8,548 nucleotides of DNA. It comes from Spirochaeta sp. (GTDB taxonomy: Bacteria; Spirochaetota; Spirochaetia; UBA9216). The stretch covers positions 652-9,199 of the forward strand of contig DMKD01000306.1 of assembly GCA_003454605.1 (NCBI GenBank), in the 5' to 3' direction. The notes beneath the pieces were generated by a model, which did not search any database, was not told the origin of the DNA, and saw only the letters and a list, made by a program, of their open reading frames with translations. The translations under genes and the position numbers were made by a program. Shown here one piece after another: positions 1-5,595 of the stretch (the first letter of the stretch is position 1; every line of letters starts with the position of its first letter).

Positions 1-2879
1 ATTCTGAAGATCCGGTTCTCTGGGCGGAAGCAGGCAAGGTTGCGGCCTGGACTGCCGAATATGATAAGTCCATTGACTTCTTCACGCGCGGACTTGAGCT
101 GTTTCCTGATAATCTGAATATGAGGGTCAATCTTGCCCTGACTTATCTTTGGATGGCCAGAGATGACGAAGCGCAGGAAGCCTTTAATGCCGCATTTGGT
201 TCCGCGGAAGATGATCCTGAAAAACTGACTGAACTGGCCTGGATTGAAGAGGTTAACGGCTACCCGCAATATGCTCAGGAAGTGTATGAAAAATCGATCG
301 GTTTGTTTCCCGAATATCTCGAGTTTTACCTGTTGCTGCAGAGCTCGTATCTTTCATCCGGGGACAGTGATGCCGCCGATGAGGTCGGAAGGCGGATCGA
401 GTCAACCTTTATCTCTTCTGCTCAGCTTCAGAACAAACTTGAGATCTATAAGAAGAAACTCAGCCTGCGTGACGAGGTTCTTGACTCCTATCTGGACAGA
501 CTGAAAGAAGATCCGGGGAATCTTGAACTGAGGCAGGAATTGTCCCAGACGTACTTTTGGAATGGATTAAGTGGTGAGGCGATAGAACAGATAAAGTATG
601 TAATAATAACACATTCCTACAGGGCCGCCGGAACCTGGATGCGTCGCAATTCTGAACTTCTTGTGCTTCTTGATTCGACTGCATCAGCCGCTCCGTTTTA
701 CAGTGCATATCAGGCAGCCGCTGCTGATGCAGCGAAGATGATTAACACGGCATCCGCTGATCTTGTAAAGGCAAAGAAGGCTGCAGAATCCGAAGAGGAC
801 AAAACAGCGCTTAGGAATGCTGAGCAGACCCTTGCTGATTCAATAGCCGCTGCTTCACAGCTTGCGGGTCTCGGTGATGAAATGACTGAAGCCCTCAACG
901 GCTGGGATGAGTTGGTGAAAACCGTGCTTGAAACGGAGAAGAGCGAGAATGAGGCATTCAATCAAGCCGTTAGTGCAAGCGGATGGCAATGGGACAAATC
1001 ATGGCAGATAAATGAGCTTGAGGAGATCATGCAAGAGGAGAGAGAGCTGGCGTCATATATGCTGAGCCGCATATTCTTCTCTGATCGAAATTACCGCAGT
1101 GCGGCTTCCGTTCTGACTCCTGAGCCTCAGGCCGGCGAAGTTGTTGTTGAAACAACCGAAACAGCTGAGAATGCTGAAGCTCAGACTGCAGAAGGTGCTA
1201 CGGCTGCTGGAACAGAAACAGAACTCGATTACTCCTCCCTCACTATCGACAGGCTGTATGCCCTGTATCAGGCAATGCTGCTCGGCGGTGATGAAACCGG
1301 CCGAAGGGCTCTATATGATAAGGAGCGGCAGAGGCTTGAAGCAGAATACCCGCACCTCGCCGTTGTTGAAGAACGTTTGTCGCTTTTGGATAATCTTCAG
1401 TTCGATAATGCCGCGGGCGTCTATTTTGAAGGGATAGAGGTTGAAGCCGCTGATGTAATAAAAACGCTTACTGATCATGGAAAGGAAGTATCTGATGAGC
1501 AGAAAAGGCTAGCACTGATATTGAGCCAACTGACCGCAGTTGCGGAAAAAGAACTTGAGCGGGCAAATTATTATCTTGAGGCCGATACCTATCTTATCCG
1601 CTACGAACTGGGAAACTATTATCTTGAAGATGGGTTGAATAATAAAGCTTCGGAACAGTTCCGCCGGGTTGTAAACGTTGATCCCTGGAATATATCCGCA
1701 GCCTATAAACTAGGCATAGTAGAACAGAGGTACGGAAACTGGTCCGAGGCGATGAAGTACTATAAAAAGGTATATTATCAGGACCCGAATTATGAAAATA
1801 CGGTCTATTACTTTAATCAGCTGGCCCGTACCCATGCCGACACGACATCAGCGAAATTTCAGCTTATAGTATCTCCTGCCGAGATCGCTCTAACCGGAGA
1901 GCTTGACTGGAAAACGGAATTTAACAGCTTTATAGGAATGGGAATTGACTATAATCTTGATCAGCAGCGGCTGTACCGGGATCTTGACGGGGAGCAGAAG
2001 GGCTCATTTCAGGTGCACATGCTTGAGGCCTCGGTTCCGTTTACACTCAGCACGATAGGTCTGAGCCTGACTCCGGAGATAGGTTTTTATGCAGAGAGTA
2101 TATTCTATAAAACCGATTTATTTTTCTTCAATGGAGACCCGGCCGGAGATCTTCCCGCTGACGTAGTAACTATTCCGGAATTTCTCGAGACGATATCGGT
2201 ATATCCGATATTCGGAGCTTCTCTGAACTGGATATGGAATTCCCTGACGGTTAATGCTTCCTGGCGGAATGTTATCGAACCCGACACATTCTATGAAGAG
2301 CGGGATATAATAAGAAAAAATGATATAGAGCTGAATATAAATACCTGGTTCGATTTTGAAAATGATCTCCTGGGACCGCTTACCACCCGTACTTACAGCA
2401 GGCTGCAGTTTATGGATGATGAGGCAGGCAATGTTAAATGGCAGGTTCTGCAGGATGCGATGCTTGGATTTAATATTCTCAGCAATCCGATCACCCGGCT
2501 TTCACCTTCAGTTACTGTGAATTATGAAGACGCTACCGAGGCTGTCGGTCAGGGTTACTATTCTCCGCAGAAAGTTCTTGAATTGAAGGGCGGTCTGCGT
2601 TCTTCATTCATTTTTCCTTCAGCCGACTGGAGCAGGGCATTTGAAGCTGTAATTCGGGGTGCCGGCGGCGGGTACTGGTCCAGGCTAGGCGAACCAGAGC
2701 AGGTGTTAAGTGTCAAAGCTGAGGCGGGAATTGAGGCCAACTGGATTAAAAACAGTAACCATTACTATTTAAATCTGGGCTGGCTTCAGACCTTCAATGA
2801 AGATGATACTGAAGAATATTGGGAGATAAGCCTTTCGCTTGGTACTTCGCTTAAATTGCCCGGACTATTGACGAAGTAG
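1..2879 (+). CDS. TPR protein with beta-rich, outer-membrane-like C-terminal region (5' partial)
   Basis: The reading frame is open to the left edge (first full codon at base 3), so the gene starts upstream and the ATG at 120 is internal; 958 residues are visible. Bases about 40-620 encode TPR-like helix pairs, for example the stretch with FFTRGLELFPDN and later YAQEVYEKSIGLFPEY. Bases about 700-960 encode an Ala/Lys/Glu-rich probable coiled coil, and 1130-1220 an Ala/Thr/Glu low-complexity linker. A second TPR pair lies at about 1590-1800 (ELGNYYLEDG, then LGIVEQRYGNWSEAMKYYKK). From about 1850 to the stop the protein changes to alternating polar/hydrophobic strands rich in aromatic residues and Asn, as in a beta-barrel. 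The order TPR then barrel resembles BcsC/PgaA/PelB-type polysaccharide exporters, but I see no family signature and no polysaccharide gene nearby. It may equally be a lineage-specific surface or assembly protein. A signal peptide cannot be checked. Confidence 0.8.
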   Translation, partial: SEDPVLWAEAGKVAAWTAEYDKSIDFFTRGLELFPDNLNMRVNLALTYLWMARDDEAQEAFNAAFGSAEDDPEKLTELAWIEEVNGYPQYAQEVYEKSIGLFPEYLEFYLLLQSSYLSSGDSDAADEVGRRIESTFISSAQLQNKLEIYKKKLSLRDEVLDSYLDRLKEDPGNLELRQELSQTYFWNGLSGEAIEQIKYVIITHSYRAAGTWMRRNSELLVLLDSTASAAPFYSAYQAAAADAAKMINTASADLVKAKKAAESEEDKTALRNAEQTLADSIAAASQLAGLGDEMTEALNGWDELVKTVLETEKSENEAFNQAVSASGWQWDKSWQINELEEIMQEERELASYMLSRIFFSDRNYRSAASVLTPEPQAGEVVVETTETAENAEAQTAEGATAAGTETELDYSSLTIDRLYALYQAMLLGGDETGRRALYDKERQRLEAEYPHLAVVEERLSLLDNLQFDNAAGVYFEGIEVEAADVIKTLTDHGKEVSDEQKRLALILSQLTAVAEKELERANYYLEADTYLIRYELGNYYLEDGLNNKASEQFRRVVNVDPWNISAAYKLGIVEQRYGNWSEAMKYYKKVYYQDPNYENTVYYFNQLARTHADTTSAKFQLIVSPAEIALTGELDWKTEFNSFIGMGIDYNLDQQRLYRDLDGEQKGSFQVHMLEASVPFTLSTIGLSLTPEIGFYAESIFYKTDLFFFNGDPAGDLPADVVTIPEFLETISVYPIFGASLNWIWNSLTVNASWRNVIEPDTFYEERDIIRKNDIELNINTWFDFENDLLGPLTTRTYSRLQFMDDEAGNVKWQVLQDAMLGFNILSNPITRLSPSVTVNYEDATEAVGQGYYSPQKVLELKGGLRSSFIFPSADWSRAFEAVIRGAGGGYWSRLGEPEQVLSVKAEAGIEANWIKNSNHYYLNLGWLQTFNEDDTEEYWEISLSLGTSLKLPGLLTK

Positions 2880-2906
2880 TCCTGCGACTATTTACAAAAA
2901 AGACTG

Positions 2907-2947
2907 GAAGTAAGAAAATCCGGTTGCGGATCGGGTTTTCTTACTTC
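2907..2947. terminator. Hairpin terminator between convergent genes, probably bidirectional
   Basis: A 16-bp stem pairs 2907-2922 with 2932-2947, with one G-T wobble and a 9-base loop. It sits between the convergent TPR and HDOD genes, and the HDOD stop codon (2941-2943) lies inside one arm. On the - strand the stem is followed after five bases by a run of six or seven T (complement of 2895-2901), so it fits an intrinsic terminator for the HDOD gene. In the + direction there is no T-run after the stem, so termination there is less certain. Confidence 0.7.
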
Positions 2948-3768
2948 AGGCCGAAAAGGCTGCTGCACTCCTGGAACATCGGGATCTCAACCAGCTGCTG
3001 GTAAAACTCATCTAAATAAAATGCTTTATCTTCGGAACCCAGGTTTATCCGCATTAGAACCGCATTAAGCATCTGATCGTTTGTTTCGGCAAGCGGACTG
3101 TCGGAATACTGGCCGGCAATAAGGTCAGCGGCTGAGACTATCAGGATTATCGTTTTATACTGTGAAGTGATGTTCAGGCTGTTGTGCTCGCGTGCTGTGT
3201 CGACATAGACGGGAGGGAAGTCCCAGCTGTCAAGAATAGCCTGGCCAATCTCACGATGTGTGGCTCCGAATCCCTGTATCTCCTGCTCTTCGGATTTGAT
3301 GGCCATATAAAGCTGGGAATCAGCCTGGTACATAGCCGCTCTTCCTATATCATGAAGCAGTCCGGCAAGGAAAACCTCGTCTGATATGCGCTTAAACCCG
3401 GCTCTCAAGGCAATGTTCTGAGCCAGAAAAGCGGTCGTGATCGAATGTTTCCAGAAATACTGATAGAATTCCTGATCCTTTCCCTTTTTAAACATATTCG
3501 AAGCCGAAACCAGGAAGACAAGACTCTTTATTGTCTTGAATCCCAGCATTGTTATTGCTATCTGCAATGATGTAATTTCTTTTTGTCTGGCATATAGTGC
3601 CGAGTTTGCAACTTTCAGAATCTTGGTGGTTAATCCCGGATCTACCTTGATCAGGTTTTCGAGATCCTTGAATGATATATTGATATTATCCTCGGGAATA
3701 CTGATGATTTTCGTGGCTATATCCGGCATTACCGGAAGCGCCTTCATGTATTTTTCGTAGGCCTTCAT
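2941..3768 (-). CDS. HDOD domain signalling protein
   Basis: A 275-residue soluble protein made almost entirely of one HDOD domain, a relative of HD phosphohydrolases found in bacterial signalling proteins, usually with no demonstrated catalytic activity. Family landmarks are visible: an N-terminal LPVMP, then VDPGLTTKILKVANSALY (residues 42-59), ITSLQIAITMLG (65-76), FWKHS (105-109), the core GLLHDIGR with H139-D140 (136-143), and THREIG (170-175) followed by W182 and P185-P186. The last His pair expected in active HD domains reads EHN (194-196), so the metal site is incomplete. There is no attached receiver, GGDEF or EAL domain, so it would act as a stand-alone adaptor or regulator. It is transcribed alone. 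The ATG at 3768 has no clear Shine-Dalgarno and an in-frame stop lies 21 bases upstream; Met8 is an alternative start. A TAATAT at 3784-3789 (- strand) might be its -10 box, giving a very short leader. Confidence 0.9.
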   Translation of the reverse strand: MKAYEKYMKALPVMPDIATKIISIPEDNINISFKDLENLIKVDPGLTTKILKVANSALYARQKEITSLQIAITMLGFKTIKSLVFLVSASNMFKKGKDQEFYQYFWKHSITTAFLAQNIALRAGFKRISDEVFLAGLLHDIGRAAMYQADSQLYMAIKSEEQEIQGFGATHREIGQAILDSWDFPPVYVDTAREHNSLNITSQYKTIILIVSAADLIAGQYSDSPLAETNDQMLNAVLMRINLGSEDKAFYLDEFYQQLVEIPMFQECSSLFGLK

Positions 3769-3867
3769 AGTTATATGATCGGCATATTAGATTCATTGTT
3801 TATGGGTAATTTTGAAGGGCTGTAGAATAGAATACCGGATCCGCTCGTACTGCAGACCCGGTTTGTT

Positions 3868-3935
3868 CAGTTACTTACAGTTACTTACAGTAAATGGGTT
3901 TATTTACAGATAAACGGGTTTATTTACAATAAACC
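3868..3935. repeat. Nested short tandem repeats overlapping the 3' end of the SHOCT-like gene
   Basis: Two exact copies of ttacttacag lie at 3871-3880 and 3881-3890, preceded by a partial third copy (cag at 3868-3870). They are followed by two 20-base units (3891-3910 and 3911-3930) that agree at 17 of 20 positions. The second unit overlaps the last codons and stop of the SHOCT-like gene, so its terminal codons appear to have been copied downstream. Each 20-base unit can also fold: 3917-3924 pairs with 3928-3935 (8 bp, 3-base loop), and 3898-3903 pairs with 3910-3915. All pairs are A/T-rich and weak. Read from the - strand, each unit carries TGTAA(A/G)TAA. Confidence 0.75.
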
Positions 3936-4342
3936 TGAATGCTCGAATCGTCAGTGTCTATATCCACGGTAAATTCCTCAAGAGCTGTCATGATCTCTTT
4001 GATATTGTCAGGACTGATATCATCTAGATTGAAGTTGATGCCCTTGTCAGTCATTGAGGTATTGATTTTATCCTGTGCATCCTTCGGGATTAGTCCTGCA
4101 ATGTTGAGACCGGCTTTAAGAAGTGCGAATGGAACTTTCACTGAAACTCTTTCTGAGGATTTCCCATCTTTCGGTTCAACCTGAACATAGAGATTTTTAT
4201 TATCCATCGAGTCAAGAAAGGAACTGCCGGTTCCTGCGGGTATTGCCTGATCATCAATTGCGTTCAACAGCTTTTCTGCTTCTTCCGGGCTTATCTTTCC
4301 TTCTGAAAGCATATTTAATATTCTCATTTTTTCGTCAGCCAT
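3920..4342 (-). CDS. SHOCT-like (YvlB N-terminal-like) domain protein
   Basis: A 140-residue protein with no signal peptide and no membrane segment. Residues 1-32 form a short helical hairpin with ILNMLSEGKISPEEAEKLLNAI, the pattern seen at the N-terminus of YvlB-type proteins and in SHOCT-like motifs generally. The middle (about 45-115) is a beta-then-helix region of unknown function (YVQVEPKDG, VSVKVPFALLKAGL, IPKDAQDKI). The C-terminus ends in VDIDTDDSSIQVYCK, a strand pair common in such proteins. The start at 4342 is supported by GGAGG five bases upstream. It is the last gene of a three-gene - strand operon, 28 bases after the small membrane protein. Its N-terminal motif matches the C-terminus of the operon's DUF2089-type regulator, which suggests that the products interact or share a common partner. 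Molecular function is unknown; an envelope-stress or scaffold role would be inference only. Confidence 0.8.
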   Translation of the reverse strand: MADEKMRILNMLSEGKISPEEAEKLLNAIDDQAIPAGTGSSFLDSMDNKNLYVQVEPKDGKSSERVSVKVPFALLKAGLNIAGLIPKDAQDKINTSMTDKGINFNLDDISPDNIKEIMTALEEFTVDIDTDDSSIQVYCK

Positions 4343-4370
4343 ATTTTCCTCCGTTATCTGGTTGATCTTG

Positions 4371-4643
4371 TTATTTTAGAAACGTTTTTACATCTGAATT
4401 GTCCGAATGGACCTCAATTTCAGTTCCCCTGGCCGCTGATAGAAGTTTCGGCATGAAGAATATGATTTTCATATATCCTCTTGCTTGTTTAGTTTTTTTC
4501 GGTGCAAGCAACATGAAGCCGTAGGCTATTGCGGTAATTATTGCTATCGGGATGAAGAGTATGTAGATCAGCAGCATCGGTAAAGAGAAACCGAATGAAG
4601 CATCCCTGCTTCTCACTCTTATTCTGAATAACATCGGTAGCAT
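4371..4643 (-). CDS. Small single-pass membrane protein
   Basis: A 90-residue protein with a short basic N-terminus (FRIRVRSRD), one strongly hydrophobic segment at about residues 18-46 (LPMLLIYILFIPIAIITAIA inside it), then a Lys/Arg-rich stretch and a soluble tail. The positive-inside rule gives no clear orientation, because both flanks are basic. I chose the ATG at 4641-4643 because AAGGAG (complement of 4652-4657) lies eight bases upstream; an in-frame ATG at 4668-4670 would put that ribosome site inside the gene and lies in a hairpin. The C-terminal IEVHSDNSDVKTFLK follows the same pattern as the end of the next gene's product. It is the middle gene of the DUF2089/SHOCT-like operon and probably anchors or signals at the membrane for its neighbours. 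I do not recognise a named family. Confidence 0.75.
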   Translation of the reverse strand: MLPMLFRIRVRSRDASFGFSLPMLLIYILFIPIAIITAIAYGFMLLAPKKTKQARGYMKIIFFMPKLLSAARGTEIEVHSDNSDVKTFLK

Positions 4644-4662
4644 TATTCCATCTCCTTCTTTT

Positions 4663-4680
4663 CCTGCCATGGACGGCAGG
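4663..4680. repeat. Short GC-rich hairpin before the ribosome site of the small membrane protein gene
   Basis: The arms cctgcc (4663-4668) and ggcagg (4675-4680) are perfect complements around a six-base loop. On the - strand transcript this hairpin ends five bases before the AAGGAG of the downstream gene, so it could modulate access to that ribosome site. It is the third hairpin in a row after the DUF2089 stop codon. Confidence 0.5.
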
Positions 4681-4691
4681 TGGTTTAGGCG

Positions 4692-4722
4692 GAAGAATTA
4701 CAGGTGCAGCCTGTAATTCTTC
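4692..4722. repeat. Perfect 13-bp inverted repeat in the operon leader of the small membrane protein gene
   Basis: The arms gaagaattacagg (4692-4704) and cctgtaattcttc (4710-4722) pair perfectly around loop tgcag. On the - strand no T-run follows (the next bases are cgcctaaacca), so this is not a standard intrinsic terminator. It lies one base from the next hairpin (4724-4757), so the two could stack coaxially. Possible roles are transcript stabilisation, a processing site, or attenuation between the first and second genes. Confidence 0.85.
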
Positions 4723-4723
4723 A

Positions 4724-4757
4724 TAATGACATCAAACATCCATGTTTGATGTCATTA
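4724..4757. repeat. Perfect 16-bp inverted repeat starting in the DUF2089 stop codon
   Basis: The arms at 4724-4739 and 4742-4757 (core aatgacatcaaacat and its exact complement) pair with only cc between them, so the real loop is probably four to six bases. The stop codon of the upstream DUF2089-type gene (complement of 4755-4757) is the first three bases of the hairpin on the - strand transcript. A terminating ribosome would therefore melt the hairpin, which could couple translation of the first gene to the fate of the downstream message. Confidence 0.85.
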
Positions 4758-5117
4758 CAGCTCCTTCAGGGCCTCAGATACGTCTATCTCTCCCTGTTCG
4801 AGTTTGTCGAGGATGTTTGATGCCGGCATTTTGATGTTTACTTCGACATCGACTATATCGATCTGCCCCGCAATTGCATTCAGTCTGTTCTTTACAGTAG
4901 GGTAGCTGATTCCGAATATCGTTTCCATCTGTTTTATCGAGCCGTGGGTTTTAAGAAAGGCTGCGGCAAAAATCTGATCATCCATGTTGAGCTCGGCAAG
5001 CGGCGGTAACTGAAACTGTCCTTCGATGTCTATTTGATCTTCGGGAATGTGCACTTTCCTAATGAAGAACTTTCTGCCGCCTGTCATGGCAATCAGTTTT
5101 TTCCAGCTGTGGTACAT
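4755..5117 (-). CDS. DUF2089-type helix-turn-helix regulator lacking the zinc ribbon cysteines
   Basis: A 120-residue protein. The family usually has an N-terminal zinc ribbon, then a sequence ending in IEGRF, a helix-turn-helix with GISYPTVRNRL, and a C-terminal helical motif. Here IEGQFQLPPLAEL (about 32-44), a helical region with FLKTHGSIKQMETIFGISYPTVKNRLNAI (about 55-83), and ILDKLEQGEIDVSEALKEL (102-120) are all present, so the assignment is firm from memory of the family. The ribbon is gone: TGG and HIPEDQ stand where CGG and a second CPxC are usual, and the whole protein has no cysteine. The start at 5115-5117 has GGAGG six bases upstream; a longer in-frame GTG at 5147 would contain that site and is rejected. 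It is the first gene of the - strand operon and probably a DNA-binding regulator of it, divergent from the metal-uptake operon. Confidence 0.85.
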   Translation of the reverse strand: MYHSWKKLIAMTGGRKFFIRKVHIPEDQIDIEGQFQLPPLAELNMDDQIFAAAFLKTHGSIKQMETIFGISYPTVKNRLNAIAGQIDIVDVEVNIKMPASNILDKLEQGEIDVSEALKEL

Positions 5118-5137
5118 AAACAACCTCCGATATTTAA

Positions 5138-5166
5138 AATGTAACACCGGAAATTAAATAAATCAA
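5138..5166 (-). promoter_or_regulatory. Candidate sigma-70 promoter of the DUF2089 operon
   Basis: On the - strand, TTGATT (complement of 5161-5166) and TACATT (complement of 5138-5143) are separated by exactly 17 bases. Each matches its consensus at four of six positions. Transcription would start about ten bases before the GGAGG of the DUF2089-type gene, giving a short leader. The AT-rich tract behind it could act as an UP element. The call is by eye and several weaker combinations exist in this AT-rich stretch. Confidence 0.4.
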
Positions 5167-5270
5167 GCTGTAACTTGCTAAAATCAAAGAAAAACAATAA
5201 AAAAATTAAAGAAATTAATAAAAGAGGGCATAAAACTTAAATAAATAAATATATTTGTTATATTCTAAGG
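5150..5270. other. AT-rich, A-tract-containing divergent intergenic region
   Basis: About 120 bases with very few G or C, full of short A-runs (for example aaaaacaataaaaaaatt around 5190-5207) and taaata repeats. I see no open reading frame, RNA gene or strong hairpin. It separates the DUF2089 operon from the metal-uptake operon and must hold both promoters or their upstream elements. Phased A-runs suggest bent DNA, but the curvature was not calculated. Confidence 0.6.
5256..5264 (+). promoter_or_regulatory. Candidate extended -10 promoter of the metal-uptake operon
   Basis: TGT followed by TATATT (5259-5264) forms an extended -10 element; a weak -35 candidate CTTAAA (5236-5241) is 17 bases upstream. 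Transcription would begin near 5271, directly in front of the palindromic operator array at 5276-5320. An alternative -10, TATAAA at 5305-5310, matches five of six positions and lies inside the second palindrome, but has no good -35. In either case a bound repressor would block initiation. Confidence 0.35.
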
Positions 5271-5275
5271 CCTAA

Positions 5276-5320
5276 GCGGTAAATTTATCTATTGACCGCG
5301 GTATTATAAAGTATTACCCT
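5276..5320. promoter_or_regulatory. Putative operator: two adjacent imperfect palindromes with four GGT half-sites
   Basis: Four half-sites alternate in direction: GCGGTAAAT at 5276-5284 (+), GCGGTCAAT as complement of 5291-5299, GCGGTATTA at 5298-5306 (+), and AGGGTAATA as complement of 5312-5320. They make two imperfect palindromes centred near 5287.5 and 5309, about 21.5 bases or two helical turns apart, which would place two bound dimers on one face of the helix. Half-sites two and three overlap in ccgcgg (5296-5301). The array lies 16 bases before the start codon of an RHH-type DNA-binding protein that leads the znu-like operon, so autoregulation by that protein is the natural reading. 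Binding is inferred and not shown. Confidence 0.5.
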
Positions 5321-5336
5321 ATCTGTGAGGTTAAAA

Positions 5337-5591
5337 ATGAAAGAACAGGTAATAACGTTTAAGGTAGGACGGGATCTTCAGGAGGTCCTGAACCGCATTC
5401 CGAATAAATCAGAGTTCATTCGGAATTCAATTCTGGAATCCCTCGGCAACAAGTGCCCGCTATGCGGCGGAACTGGAATATTAAACGAATCGCAGAAACA
5501 TCATTGGAACCACTTCCTTGAACACCACAGCATTGAGAAATGTAACGATTGCGATCAGATACATATTAAATGTGATTTTGAAACGGAGTAG
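5337..5591 (+). CDS. Ribbon-helix-helix protein with Cys/His-rich metal-binding tail; putative metal-sensing repressor of the znu-like operon
   Basis: An 84-residue protein. Residues 3-37 fit a CopG/MetJ-type ribbon-helix-helix: a strand (VITFKVG), helix one (RDLQEVLNRI), then the family-typical NKSEFIRNSILESL as helix two. The remaining 47 residues carry C40-x-x-C43 in CPLCGGTG, H55, H56, H59, H63, H64, C69-x-x-C72, H76 and C79, which fits one or two metal sites. NikR has the same logic (RHH plus metal domain), but the tail here is not the NikR ACT domain. It leads the operon and is followed four bases later by znuA, so sensing zinc or manganese and repressing uptake is the likely role. The ATG at 5337 is chosen for GAGG at 5327-5330 six bases upstream; an in-frame GTG at 5325 would overlap that site. 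I recall similar uncharacterised anaerobe proteins, but know of no studied member. Confidence 0.8.
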   Translation: MKEQVITFKVGRDLQEVLNRIPNKSEFIRNSILESLGNKCPLCGGTGILNESQKHHWNHFLEHHSIEKCNDCDQIHIKCDFETE

Positions 5592-5595
5592 ATTT

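Noticed and set aside
3834..3862. Possible terminator of the DUF2089 operon (accgg paired with ccggt)
   Set aside because: The stem is only five base pairs with a loop of about 19 bases, and the following stretch is only loosely T-rich.
3868..3935. CRISPR-like array
   Set aside because: The units are 10 and 20 bases with no spacers and no cas genes; they are plain tandem duplications.
4692..4757. Intrinsic terminators after the DUF2089 gene
   Set aside because: The stems are strong but no T-run follows on the transcribed strand, and the next gene has its own good ribosome site, so full termination is unlikely.
5118..5147. Longer DUF2089 protein starting at GTG 5147
   Set aside because: The GGAGG ribosome site and probably the transcription start would lie within or after that start; the ATG at 5117 has ideal spacing.
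5292..5320. Promoter TTGACC / TACCCT with 17-base spacing
   Set aside because: The -10 match is poor, and transcription would start at or after the ribosome site of the RHH gene; the extended -10 upstream or TATAAA at 5305 fit better.
5518..5595. Longer znuA starting at ATG 5518
   Set aside because: It would overlap the RHH gene by 74 bases and put the signal peptide 26 residues inside the protein; ATG 5596 has GGAG and begins directly with the signal peptide.
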